A stretch of 64,000 bases of DNA, taken from the NCBI GenBank assembly GCA_034620365.1, contig JAQGEQ010000219.1, positions 124,001 through 188,000 on the forward strand, written 5' to 3'. The position numbers and the translations under genes were made by a program. This document shows positions 23,640-39,498 of the stretch, in pieces. The notes under the pieces were generated by a model, which was given only the letters and a program-made list of their open reading frames with translations, had not been told where the DNA came from and ran no database searches. The DNA is from Pegea sp. RAD2-039. Taxonomy: Eukaryota > Chordata > Thaliacea > Salpida > Salpidae. The stretch's first letter is position 1; every line of letters begins with the position of its first letter.

Positions 23640-25250
23640 AATTTTCATGATCTAAAACGCCTACACAGAAAAACAATTTGTATAAAAATGAATAATCTTA
23701 TATTAAATATATTTAATTAGATTTAGAAAAAATGAATTTAGAGAAAAAGTCTAAAATATATTTTCATTTATTTTTTATAGAATTATTTATTTGAGGAATT
23801 TTTAATCCTTTTGATTTGATCATTAAGAAAATTGAAAAAGAAATAAGATTTTATTCTTTATTTTCAATTTTGATTAAAAACTACATCAGAAAAAATGTTT
23901 GGATTTTATCTAAAAGTTTTAATTTAAAAAAAAATGTTAAAAATTATATTGTAAAATCAAATAACACAAAAACTAAAAAAATTCTAATTAAATAAAACAA
24001 TTTTATTGATCATATTTTTCATAATTTCAATCTTTTTAGATCCAAATAACAAATAATTAAAAAAAAATTTTGAAAGTTTTGAAATTTTATAAATTTTATT
24101 AAGATGTAAAAATGTTTAAATATTTAAATATTATATTTAAACCAAAGAAATAATCCAAACTTAAAAATTAATTAATAATCAAATATATAAATTTAAATAA
24201 TACCATAAAAAATATTCTTTTCCATGAAAAAATAAAACAAATTCATTTAACTCTTATTTGAGCAAAAACCGAATTTGTTAAAAAATTTTTAACAAAAGAA
24301 ATTTTTAAACTTCAAATTAACAAAAGCTTCAAAGCAAAAAAGGTCGTTACCTAGCGCTAAACAAAATGGTTTTTTTTTAAATTACTTGGCTAAGCAAGCA
24401 GCAGTTATGAATTACTGTAGCTTAAACATTAGTTGCTTTTATTATATACGATAAAGTAGATAAATAATGTTTTAAAGTATAAATCAGATATTTTCAAATA
24501 AAAAAACTTTAACATGGACCTTAGAGCAAATATGCAGATAAAACCTTAAAGCAAGATTTTTCTAAAACTGTTATAAATAACTAGAGTCAAATATTTAAAC
24601 AATTTTTTACAATTTTGTTTGTATTAAATATAAACTATTTTCAATCAAAATATTTGTTAATAAAATTATTGTTTATTTAATTCAAACGTGTATAATTAAA
24701 AATGCCATTAAAACATTATTCGTTAAAACACTTTAAGGTTGTAAAGCATAACTAAATTAAAATATGATTTTTTTTTCAACTTAATTTCGATAAAATCTGT
24801 TAACTTAATAAAGATGGTTAAAACAAAACTTTCAATTATTTTAAACTATTTTAGTTTAATGGGGAGTTCAGGAAATTATCAATTTAATATTTCCTGTCTT
24901 TTGTTTGTCTAAATCACAATCGTTATAAACTTTAAAAATTATTGATCAAAATCTTTTTTAATATTACTGAATTAAAAAAAAAGCTTTATATTTATCTTAG
25001 TCGACCAATTTACAATTTTGAAAAGTAGTGCCTTCTTCCATTTATCACTCTTGTTAAAACTATATTAAACGCGAAGAACTGATGACGTCACGATCGGTAA
25101 GCTGAAGGTTTAATGAATTAACTTAAGAGAAACTAATTTGTTATTTTATTTTTCAAAAACACTTTTTTGATCATAAATAATTTTATTATTTTCTTTAAAG
25201 TATGATAAACATGATGATTTCAGTAGTTCATCACCAGCGATGATGACGTC
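23640..25250. other. AT-rich intergenic DNA
   Basis: About 1.6 kb of very AT-rich sequence between the CCDC88 start and the 3' end of the next gene. One TGACGTCA copy lies near 25083 and another at about 25243. No frame is supported; the CCDC88 promoter must lie here but no element was identified. Confidence 0.4.
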
Positions 25251-25251
25251 A

Positions 25252-27289
25252 TCACAAGTGGTTGCCATGTAAATGTTCGTTTTCAATAATTTCCGTTTCA
25301 AAAGCATCCTCTACAAACCTACTGAAAAAATTCAAATAAAATTTTCTATGTTTTTCAGTGTTATAAAACAACAAATAAACAAACTGTAATCGCTGCATCG
25401 TCAGCGGATTGGTTTGTGACGTCAGTAATCCTTGTTCCATTCCAAAATGAAATTCTTTTGATCTTAACTTCACGAAACTTGTTAAAATCGGCAAACAGTA
25501 GATCTACAAATGATGACGTTATCATTAAATATTGAGGTCAAAATTAAAGATGACGTCATGGTTAAATCATGGCGTCATCACTGCTTACGTTGATAGAAGC
25601 GTAGAAAATGAAGATAATCCAAATGATTGGATGCAGAGGAAGAAGAAATATTTTTGAGATTGTAACTTGAATAAAAATCAAAATTGAAAATTGAAATATA
25701 ATCTGAGACGGAATGGAAATGAGAAAAAGGAACCCAGCACATCGAATTAGTTTGTATTTATTCTGCAGATAATAGGGTTTCCGATTAAGAATATTAAATT
25801 CGTGTCTATAGAAACTAAACATTTACAAATTATTGAATTAATCGTTTCAAAATAAATTTCCAAATAGAAAAATTAAAACTTGTGTTTCTAGATAGAAATA
25901 TAAATACTTAAAATAATAAATAATAATATTTAAATTTAAAATAATGTTGCCAAACAAAGAATCTAAGGTGTTATTTCTAAATAGATAAATCGAAAATTAT
26001 GTTTCCGATCATAAAAAGTTAGTTAGTGCTTTCAGTTAAAAAATTTGAACTTCTGTTAACAAATAAAAGAATAAAAATTAATATTTCTAAATACAAAATT
26101 GGAAACTTACACTTTCAACAGATGTCAACCAAGCAACACTAATCACAATACCAGCTCCAGGAACCAACAAGCTCCAATAAAGTATCCGGAGCGAATGTTG
26201 TGATACTAAAAGGTTACAAAAGGTCATTCCCAAAATATGCAAATATCAATTTCCTTACCATATTTCAGCTGACAAATACATCTAAAAATATCTTCTTCAT
26301 TTTTATCTTCACATGATTCAGTTGTATTATAAACAACTTCTAATAAATGTAAACGATGACGTCATCACTTCACATCATTAATTCAAACTCACTAAATAAA
26401 GATGAACATAAGCAAGGGTTTGTTGATCTGAGAAATCCACATCTGCCTTCATCTGAAATCAAATTAAAATAAAAAATAAAACTTTCAAATAAAAAATTTA
26501 AGATTAAAGAAATTTTAGAGAAAAAAGAAGTTTGCAGCTAGAAAGAAAAAAATATTAAAAGTAAGATAAAAATTTGTTCTATTAATTGATAATATCAGAA
26601 GATTAAAAGATTAGTATGAAGATTAAAAGGTGGGGATTAGATGATACAGAGCAAAAGATTAAAAGTCATTAAATTGTCATCTTAGAATGAAATGTATTTT
26701 TAGGGTGAAAGTTTATGAGAAAGGAACTTAACCAATAATTTCAAAATGAGAAAAATGTATAAATTTATTTAAAACATAGAAAAGTGAAAAAAATTAAATT
26801 TCAGTTTGAAATTAATTTGAATTTACAAATAAGCTATTCTTCTACAATTACTTAAAAATATGTTGAACCTGAAAATTCAATTTCTGCTTTTTCTGCTAAA
26901 TTAGAAGATTGTTGATTTGATGAAATATTTATCTGAAAGAAATTCTTTTTAATATTTTCATTAAAATTCTTTAGTTTTTTACTTTTCTTTCTCCTAACTG
27001 CATTTTTGTTTCTTGAAAAACTTTTCTGCAAAAGTACTAATATCACATACAGCCGTGATGACGTCACTAACCTTTCAAGTTGCTCATAGCGCGATTTTTT
27101 CAACTCAATATCATCTTTAACTCTCGCTAACGCAAAAACCAACATCCCAATATAAAAAGAAGTGAAGATCTACAACATGATGACGTCATCAAAGGTTTTT
27201 TCCTCATAACTAAGACTTACAAAATTAAACCAGCCAATTATAGAAGCACCACTTCGAATACTGAAGCAGCAACAAAATGAACTTCTCAT
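25252..27289 (-). CDS. Multi-pass membrane protein, weakly LAPTM-like
   Basis: Exons consistent in phase: 27289-27221 (MRSSFCCCFSIRSGASIIGW), 27169-27072, a short exon from about 27029, a short exon from about 26933, about 26454-26393, 26342-26263 and about 26205-26112. The exons at about 25815-25595 and 25500-25252 follow, but their link to the 26112 exon is not resolved and may need another small exon. Membrane segment 1 spans the first junction. A hydrophilic loop with six Cys and an N-glycosylation site (NTTESC) follows, then a segment around WSLLVPGAGIVISVAW, two more in the 25.6-kb exon (FLFLISIPSQIIFQFSILIF and IIWIIFIFYASIN), and a soluble tail. The CCCF-SIRSG start and four segments recall lysosomal LAPTM proteins, but the match is weak. 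At least six TGACGTCA-type copies lie in its introns. Confidence 0.45.
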
Positions 27290-27677
27290 TGTACTACTGA
27301 TGACGTCACACTGTTGATGACGTCACTAAACAAGTTTGTGACGAAAAAGACTGATTAAGAAATCCTCAAAAAAATTTACTGAGCTTTACAGAAAGTCAGT
27401 TTGATGTCAAGCACGATGTTCTGTCAACATTTCCTCGTCGAAAATCCTGTTTCTGCCTTCAAGGCAAATTTGCAAATTTCTTTTCTTTTTTGAGTTTATC
27501 TCGAATTAAAAAAAAAAAAAAACTTTTTCTCAATTTTTAATTTACATTTTTCTGATTAAAAAATTCTAATTTTTCAATTTTTTTATTCACAAAATCTTTA
27601 TTTAAACGAAACACATTTTTTAAGAAACAAATTTTAAGGAGGTATTTTATAATCGATGATGACGTCTCATATGTGAA

Positions 27678-28473
27678 TCAATTTTCTTTAGATTTTTGTT
27701 TAGAATGAGCCCACGGTGGCAATAATGAGATTGAACCAATAAAACTCATAAAAATAAAGAAAATTATAAAAGGAGTTTTCCAGCCATAAATTCCAAGAAG
27801 GCACAGATTCCAACTAAAAGGCAACAAACTTTTGAAACAACTTTAGAATCTTAAATTATTTAGATTATAAAATATTTTTTTAATTTTTAAATTGAAAAAT
27901 ATTTGAGATTTATTCAACTATGATTCATAATCTTATTCTTCATCTCATTATTACCTAATTAGCATATCTGAAATTTATTTCAAATATTTAAAAAACAAAA
28001 ACTAACTTTTTGATGTATTTTGTTTGTTTTTGATTATTTTTTTTTCATAGTTTCATTTCTAACTTTATCCGATTTAAAACAAAATTACAAGTTTGTTAAC
28101 AATTAAAAACCAAAATTTTATATCAGAAAGTTTTTTAAGTAATTTAAATTCACCTAATACCAGAGACTAGGAACGAAATTGTAGCTAAAGGAATCAGAAA
28201 CTTATTTTGAGTTTCCCAATTTTCAGCAGATATCCCTTTCATATAACTACAATAAATAATGAAATAAAATCCAATAAAGATGAAGATAGAAGCAAAACCA
28301 ACTCCTAAGTTGAAATAGAAACTGAAAAAGGATGTTTTACAGATTTTAAATTAAACTTCAAAAACTTACTTATCAATTCTATAATCAAATCTCATTGAAT
28401 TTATCACATCAAAATACAAAGTTGTGAAAACGCCACCCAAAATCCAAAGTATACTTTCAATTTGACCAAACAT
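27678..28473 (-). CDS. TMEM128: TMEM128
   Basis: Exons 28473-28370, 28321-28154 and 27813-27678, phases consistent, 135 residues. Four hydrophobic segments: ILWILGGVFTTLYFDV, GVGFASIFIFIGFYFIIYCSY, PLATISFLVSGIS, and TPFIIFFIFMSFIGSISLLP. These match the order and signature residues of vertebrate TMEM128 (FWI-ASI-VTYYVDF, ALIPITTASFIAAGI, LWHVWSFFTPLLLF). The family has an N-terminal extension of about 45 residues; whether an upstream exon supplies it here is not clear, since the region 28480-28760 offers no obvious coding. The function of TMEM128 is poorly known. Confidence 0.75.
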
Positions 28474-28479
28474 TTTAAT

Positions 28480-28612
28480 AATTGCTGATTGGTTTTTAGA
28501 TGGTTGCTGATCAGTAGGTAAATGGTTGCTGATTGGTTGTTAGATGGTTGCTGATTGGTTGTTAGATGTTTACTGATTGATTGATAGATGGTTGCTGATT
28601 GATAGTTAAACA
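28480..28612. repeat. 22-bp tandem repeat upstream of TMEM128
   Basis: Four or five imperfect copies of ggttgctgattggttgttagat immediately 5' of the TMEM128 start, possibly within its promoter or 5' leader. Confidence 0.75.
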
Positions 28613-28619
28613 GTTTGGT

Positions 28620-29440
28620 TTTATAAATAACAAAAAAAATGATAAAAAAGATTAAGTATAAATACTTATATATTTCCATTAAATAAATAATATATAAATA
28701 TAATAAATCCAATTAAATATTATACTTAAGTATAAATATTTAAGACTTAAGTCACTAACATAATTCAGTAAAACAAAATCTGTTGAAGATCCAAAAAAAA
28801 GGTTAAATCAAAAAAAAATTAGTCTAATTTAATATTTTAGATAATCAATAATCTAAAAATTTATTAATCTAAGAGAAATTTATAACATTAAAAGAGAAAA
28901 TTTAAATCAATAAGCTAAAAATAAAATTTGAAAGTAGGAAATATTTAAAATTGAAAATATCTTTGTTTAAAAATTTCTTATCAAACAAACTTATTTTACA
29001 AAATAACAAAAATTATTTAGTTTTGTTTTTAATATAAATTATGATATGAAAACACGGAAATGCAAAATAAATTTAATAAATAAACTAAAATGGACTTTTT
29101 TTAATTTGTTGCTTATTATCTTTAATAGTTTAACAACAAAATATTTTCTTACATTTAAAAAACATATTTGGCAATAACAAATAAAATTTGATAAAGAAAA
29201 ATGAAATTAAATGTTTAGAAAATTAAAAATTAATTTTTAAGACTTGAATAGTTTTTGAAAATTTCGACTCTGTAAGAATTTCTTTAGCAATATTATATTA
29301 TTCTATTATGAAGAGCTTCATTAGCTTTATAAGCTCTATATTGAAGCTGATATTTATTTATTTTTCTTTAATCTTTCGTTTTTATATTTTCTATATATTA
29401 AATCTAAATATATTTATTTATCATTTAAACAATAGTAATT
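28620..29440. other. AT-rich intergenic DNA
   Basis: No supported frame or repeat. Probably promoter DNA of TMEM128 and flank of the retroelement. Confidence 0.35.
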
Positions 29441-31990
29441 GTAATAATGGCCTGCTTTGGTCGAAAACAGCTGTGCTGGCGTTCTAAAGCAAAATACAAT
29501 AAGATGCAAAAGATCTAACTAAGCAAAATACATTTCCAGCAAAGGTTTTTTCCTTTTCATTGAAGCTGGATTTTTCTTCAGTTGTTTGTATAGTAGAGAG
29601 CGCCATTTAGAACGATCCACTACAATATCCTCCCAATTGTAGGTATCGAGAGCAATTTCATTGAAGGTATCTTTAAGGTGGAGACAGGGACAACTGAGAT
29701 TGTACTTGCCTTTTGATAGCTGTCTAAACAGCAAATCATTTAGGATCTGCCCGTTCTTCTTCCATTCGACAGACGTGTCCGAGCCAGCAAGGCCTTTGCT
29801 TGCTTAGCATGATGAACATCGTTGTCAGGTCAATGCACTTCAAGACTTTCTCAGTTGAGATCTTTTGCTGGTTAAACATACGACGAAGACAACGAAAATG
29901 AAATCCAAGTTTCACTGGTGTACAATAACAAACAAAGGTCTTATAGATGGCAGTCTTGGCTTTGATGGATAGTTTTATATTATCCCAGACCCTAGTGATG
30001 GACAGTGCAAATGTAAAGATACTTTACCGATGTTGTTGCTTATGTAAGCTGAAGTAGACACAATTGGTATCTTTAGCCTCAACGTCGCAGCCATTGATGT
30101 TGATTAGGAACGTTAACTTCTTGACTGAGAACTTTTGTGTTTTTTAAACAGATTTTAATTTCAAAGTCTATATAGGATGCTGAGAGTCGGCCTATCAGCA
30201 TCTGTAGGTCTTTCAGCAAAAAGTAGGTCACGGATGTAGATCTTTCTTACCTTGTTCTTTGCTTTTAGAAGTGCTGCATTAAAGAGACTTCCATCAGATC
30301 TTGAATGAAGGCAAAATCCTTCGGAAGATACATGAAACGATCGTTTTAATTTCACTGAGAAGAAAATACCAACAAGCGTTGGGGGCAAGAACACAACTCT
30401 GTTGTACTTCATTTTTGATGGTGAATGATATTGAGCAGCCTCTGTCGTACTGGACTTGTTGCCTTAGTGCTCGTATGAAATGATTTCACCATATTGAAGA
30501 GGCTAGGTGGGCAACCAATCTTCAACAGTATCGAGAACAAATCCTCCCTGCTGACGAGGTCAAAAGCTTTAGTAAGATCGATGAACGCGATAAACGGAGG
30601 TCTGTTTTGCTCTTTAGATTTTTCCTGTAATTAGCAACAGAAAAAATCATATTCATGGTCGAACGGTTTGATTTGAAACCGCCTTGTGATTCTGAATATA
30701 TACTTCCATCTATTTGTAGGCGAGGAAATAGCACACAAGCGAATACTTTGCTTACAATTTTAAGAAAATATATTTCTCTGTAATTGTCACAAAGAGACCT
30801 GCCACCCTTCTTTTTGTCAATGCTATGATCTTTGCATCGCGCATATCTTCAAGATTATGATCTTCTCTCCAACATTTAATTAAATTATAGTGGAGAAAGA
30901 GCAGAAGACAAGTTTTAGATTGTTTCAGTAGGTCTGGTGGTATACTATCGCTACCTGGTACTTCCCAGAACATATTGCTGAAATGACTTTGCTGAGTTCT
31001 TCTCTTGTTGGTTGGCATCTAGATCATGTACTGGTAGCGCGGTTTTGGCCACAGTGTTGTGTTAAGAGTAAAGGGGCGAAAAAGATTCCACCCATCTACC
31101 TATTTGCTCGTCTTTATTGTATAAGATTTATCCTACGTCAGATTACAGGGAGTTGTTAGACGTTTTGTATGTCTGGTCAGTCTTAAACGGATTTGGTGTC
31201 ACTCATTACTGCTGCTGCTGCTTCGTTTTTTTTCGCTTTTGCGAAGTCAAAACTAATTAGCATATTTTCTTGCAGCTCTACGAAATTTTTTCCTAGATTC
31301 GCGCAAATTGCTCAGAGTTGTTGGGTTAGGTTCATACTGTTGCTTAAAATGCGCTTGACGCTTCCGCTCAGCAGGGGAAGTAACGTGTCGATATTTTCAT
31401 CAAACCACTCCTTGCTGTTATAAGTCCTCTTTCGCAAAAGCTTCCAATGCGCTATCGTATATCTTAGCCTTCATTTTAGACCAAATCATAGAGGCAGTGG
31501 TGTCTGTTGATGATGTTAGAGTTTTTAATGATCCATTAGAGTAGAGAATTTTACAATTTTTTCCGGAATACGCATGGCAATGGAGTCTAAGCGCAGTTTA
31601 TGTGCTGTTTTTGTTTTACTTAAAAGACGCATTTTACAGTATAACAGTGAGTGATTGCTAAGTACTGCAGTATGATCTTGTCAATAGCAGATTGTCTAGA
31701 AGGCTACATCTTGCCAAGATGAGATCTAGCTGGTACCAATGCTTATAGCATGGATGTGTCTAGGAAACTTTACGTCGTGGTTTGGTCACGAAAAAGGAGT
31801 TGGTGGTCTAGAGTTTTTGTGAGTGACAAAACTCAAAAAGGTGTTATTCGTTAAAATTCATCTTGTCAAAACCAAACAGTTTTATGGTCAACTATCAGCA
31901 GCTTGGACTGATCTTTACAAAATTCTTGCTTCTTTTTACATATGGAAGACTTATACAAGAGTGACAGTTAACTCAATGCTGTGGCAATAA
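29440..31990 (-). mobile_element. Decayed non-LTR retrotransposon of a second lineage
   Basis: Reading the minus strand: an endonuclease-like piece at 31830-31620 (VSWTHPCYKHWYQLDLIL, the W-HPRSKHWH-IDY block); a reverse-transcriptase start at 31018-30752 (GSDSIPPDLLKQS, DMRDAKIIALTK); ESQGGFKSNRST at about 30700; and a C-terminal WEDIVVDRSKWRSLLY at 29650-29570. This order and the terminal W-x-DR-WR block differ from the family at 62 kb and match the lineage often annotated as endonuclease-reverse transcriptase in animal genomes. Many frameshifts; no catalytic YADD box was recognised. Confidence 0.75.
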
Positions 31991-32398
31991 ACGAAGAAAC
32001 CGTTTTTGTAAGTTTTCAGTAAGCAATGAAGAAAACTGCCCAAATTTCTTTTCTCATTTATAGAATTGTTCAAATGTTTTTTAGTTATCATCGAAACTAA
32101 AAAAAGAAATCAGTTTGAAACGGAGATAAATCAGTTATCTAATCACATTCCTAATCATTCAAAATTTAAATCTTTCTACCTGTTACAATCGTATTTAAAA
32201 AAGCTGGAATTTTATATCGGATTTTTATGGGCCAACATCGAATAAACTTTTGCATTTAATCAACTATGTTTAATTGTCTAACTTTAATAGTTTAAATATA
32301 TTTAGTTTTCCTTTTTTTAACTTAACTAATTAAAGTTTTCAAATATGTAGTTAGTGATGTTGAATCACGATTAATCCTCCCAACAAAGTTTATATTAA

Positions 32399-32478
32399 CG
32401 ACAATATCCTAGCAACAGCCTCTTAGCAACAATATCCTAGCAACAGCCTCTTAGCAACAATATCCTAGCAACAGCTGT
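32399..32478. repeat. 28-bp tandem repeat
   Basis: Almost three copies of caacaatatcctagcaacag plus cctcttag, between the retroelement and the 3' end of CTCF. Confidence 0.85.
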
Positions 32479-32681
32479 CACTGATAAATGTGACTTCAAT
32501 GCAAACCCTTTTAATAACTGTACAAAAAGTAGATGATTACGTCACAAGACATCGGGCGCTTTAGTCAACTAATGGCGTCATACAGAACCGAGTTGATTAC
32601 GTAGATTACAAGTGAGTGACCAGTGACGTTATCGTATATAGACAAAATGTTTGTTGTCATGGCAACGAACGAACGACATCA

Positions 32682-35775
<3,094 letters not shown>

Positions 35776-38700
35776 TGAAACCTTTCACAGCTTTTAATTA
35801 ATTTATTTGGAAAATAACATATAAATATTGAAACCACTATTTAAATATCTTCAAAATTAATATGAGAAAGTATTTTAAGGATACATTTAAAATGATTTTT
35901 TTTAATATTGTATAAATTTGAAAAAAAAGTTTAAAATTTATTTATAAAGTTGATCACAAATGATTTTAATAGAAAAATTGATTTTTTTGAAAACTTAAGA
36001 TTGACAATTAAGAGATATTAAAAAAAAACAAAATGAATATCTAAAAAATTAACATATCAAATTTAAATAGCCAAAAAAAAATTAACAAAATAAATAACTA
36101 AACAAATTAAAATTAAATAACAAATATTTTAGGTGGTTAAATATATAAAAATAATATTTATAAATGAAATAATTTGGTTATTCATAAAGATTTCTATTTA
36201 AATATGCAGATGAATATTAACAGAATTATAAAAAGTAGAAAACAATTTTTTTTAAAATGAAAATGTTTATAAAAGTTGATTACATATATATTTTAATTAT
36301 ACCAAAACTGATTATGTTTTAAATAAGCAACAAGAAGCTTAAAATTATGAAATTATTTCAAATCATTTCTGTAATAAAGATGATTGAAAACTAACAATAT
36401 TAAAAAAAAATTATTTGTTAAATATTAGAAAAGATTATTTTAAAATAAAAAAAAACATATTTTTATAAATTAACTTTCAATTACACATTGATGTCTCTAT
36501 AAAAAATTATTGTGTAAAGAAAGAAGTACCAAAAAAAATAAAAGTAAAATATAAATTTATAAATGATTTAAGACATTATAATAACAAAACTGAGACAGAT
36601 TTGAGAAAATAAATAATATTTAAAAATAAAAAATGCTTAAATTAATGTAAAAATTTGTAGCAGATAAGAAAAAAGAAAGAAAAAATAATAACAAAGAAAA
36701 CTATCAGCAAATAAAAGAAAATATGATTTGGTTAAAGTCTAATTTATTTAAAGCACTATTAAGAAAAAGGTATGCTTTAAAAACCAACAGCTACCATATA
36801 AAATTTAAACAATAAGAAACCATTGCTGCACTAGTCAGTGATGATATATAGTAAACAAGAACAACGATATGCAAGCAAGGCCTAGACAACCCCGATTACA
36901 TTTCCAATTTTGAAAGTTACACCAGATTATTGAAAAGTAAATTTTCATTCATACAAATAATAAATATTCATAATTTTAAAACAAAAATACCAACAAAGAA
37001 CCCATTACTGCCCTTTTGCGGGTAAAATGAAGTCAAAGTTCTAGCGCTGTCGGCGCACAGTCTAAAGGCCTTTTAAACTCGAGGTGGCGTACTCGGAATT
37101 AGATCTACCCTGAAACCTGACTGAAAATTTACCCACAATTCTTTGTCAGGGTCAAAGGTTAGAAACCATTTTTTTTTGTATATCACAAAAACATAATTCT
37201 TAGTAAAAAAAATGGTTGATTTATTATTAAGAAAATTAATCATTTTTTTTATAATTTACCATTGTAGACCTAACACCATATGAATGATTAAGGTATGTAA
37301 AAACAAATACCAAGACAAAATATTAAACAGTCTTTTAAATACTAAAAAAAAAAACTTATTTAGCTAAATAAAAATAGTTGTTAAGATAAAACTATCTGTC
37401 TAAACACAACCATCTACCAATAATTTACTATCAAAGAAAAATATGTACAACAAAATAACTGAATTTTAAGTAATCCAACGGGGAAACTATTAATATTTTT
37501 TGATATAGAAAAATCAGTAAAAACAGTGTGATATCCTGCACCATGAGATATAAATTTTAGAATTGAAATTTGAGCTTTTGAAAAATATCTAACAACATTG
37601 TTTCAATATTTTAGTAATCACTATATTTGTTTTGAGTGATTTTATTTAATCTAAAATTGCACATCTCTCGTCTAATGTAAACTTTTCCAAAATTTTGAAA
37701 TCACAAACTTAAAAAAACTGAATGATTGTAAAGATATGTAAAATTATAAAACTTTATAATCCATTAAAACTAAAAATTTGGTAAGAATAAAAACAAGATT
37801 ATATAAATATATATAAAAGTTACTACCAATAAAAAATATATGCTATATATTTATTGATTAAATTATTAACAATTTATTATCCCGCTTAAATCTACTTAAC
37901 ATGAAATCAGAGGATTAGAATTAGTTTTGGAGTACCAACCTCTTAAAAATGCAAAAGTTCAACAAAAGGCATCAAATTTAGCAATTCATAAAACATCTTG
38001 GATCAAAAAATTTAAAAGAAAACTAAAGCAAAACATGTTTGGAATAAAAGCTTTATTTGTGATAAATATAATGAGAAAAATACAAACAGTAGTAAGTTAT
38101 TTAAAACTGAAATCGAAAAATGTTCTATTATGACTAATTTAATTATTATTTCTGTTTTTTTATTTCAACAAAATTTTTTCTCAGCTTTATTTATTATCAA
38201 TATAATTATAATTTTATAAATAAATTTAAAACAAGCTCTTTTTTAAAAGCTGTACATTGTTTTTTATGTATATTATGTTAAATAGTTATTTTATACCTTT
38301 TTTAGTTTCGATAAGCTCAATTTATAAAACTATTTAATAATCTTTTTATTTCTAATTATTTAAGTAGAGTATTATTAGTTTAATGTTTGTTAGGTTAAAT
38401 AATATTTGAGAAATAATTATTGTATAACGAAACTGATAAGCAAATAAATCGTTCAATCTAATTTTAGTTATTTAATAAATTATAATTTTGTCTAACCTGA
38501 TATAAAAATCATTTTAAAGTTGTATGCGATGATAATAACAAAATGATAAATTCATTATTTTTAATAAATTTAGATTCAAAGTTTATAATGACCGCAACAA
38601 TTTTTTATCAGCTAAAAATATTCATTTCAGCTCTGTTCTTTCTTAGGTTTACTTTTTTCTACGTCATTGAGCAAATATTATTAGTTGTTTACTCAACATT

Positions 38701-39498
38701 AATATTTTAAAAGTAAACAACACATTTGTTTTTCGATATTTTGTTAACTTTGCACAAATTTTTAATTAGCTAAAAACAAACTAAACAAAATAAAAATTAG
38801 TTAAGAATTATGTTGCTTTAGGAAAAGGTTCAAGTTTTTTTTTATTTTTCAATATTTATAAAATAAGCAAAAAATCTGACAGTCTTAAAAGTATATTATA
38901 AATCTGTTTGTTCAAACAAAAAGAAACTTTTGTCAAATAACTTTATTTACTTTTAACCTTTGATTATTGTTCCAAACTTACAAAAAGCCATTTTGTGCTT
39001 TTAAACTTCTCTATTACATGCCGACATTATTGCACATAGACTTTGTAATTGATAACCTTCATTATTTTCTAATTTTTGTTCTTTAAAATCAATTTTGTAA
39101 CTTATTAACTTTTTATCAGTATTTTCAATATATTATACTCCAAATGATTACAATTTACTTATTTTATTAGAAGTTTTATTTTAAAGATTTTTTGACTTTG
39201 TGTCAAAAAATTCTTTTATTTTAGGATTTTTTTAAAGAAATTCATTTTATTTAGACATTTTGTTTAATTAGTTGATTTTTTTTAATATTCATTTTTGAAT
39301 TTTTTAGATATAAAATTAGATATATCAGATTTTGTTTTAATTTTTGATAAATTTTAGAAAATTATTGGTTTTTAAAAACTGAAATTAAATTTTTTTTATA
39401 ATATTTGAAAAATGTTAAAATAGAAAATTGTTGAAAATCATTTTTAAGATAAGAACTTTTTATCTAATTTTGGTTCTTATCGAAGTTTTACAGATAAG
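35776..39498. other. Long AT-rich interval between CTCF and SHMT
   Basis: The two genes are divergent, so both promoters lie here. Apart from one GC-richer island (37010-37160), the 3.7 kb is very AT-rich. A 68-codon frame at 37927-38133 has AT-driven composition and no recognisable family. No TGACGTCA copy was seen. Confidence 0.45.
37010..37160. promoter_or_regulatory. GC-richer island, possible promoter
   Basis: The stretch around ctagcgctgtcggcgcacag and ctcgaggtggcgtactcgga stands out from AT-rich flanks and holds several CpGs. It lies between the divergent CTCF and SHMT genes and may be the CTCF promoter or 5' exon. Weak inference. Confidence 0.3.

Noticed and set aside
28404-28712. 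102-codon minus-strand frame
   Set aside because: It overlaps TMEM128 exon 1 in another frame and runs through the 22-bp repeat.
31193-31423. Plus-strand 76-codon hydrophobic frame
   Set aside because: Lies antisense inside the decayed non-LTR element; no start context or family.
37927-38133. 68-codon Lys-rich frame
   Set aside because: Isolated in AT-rich DNA, with composition-driven residues and no splice sites or family.
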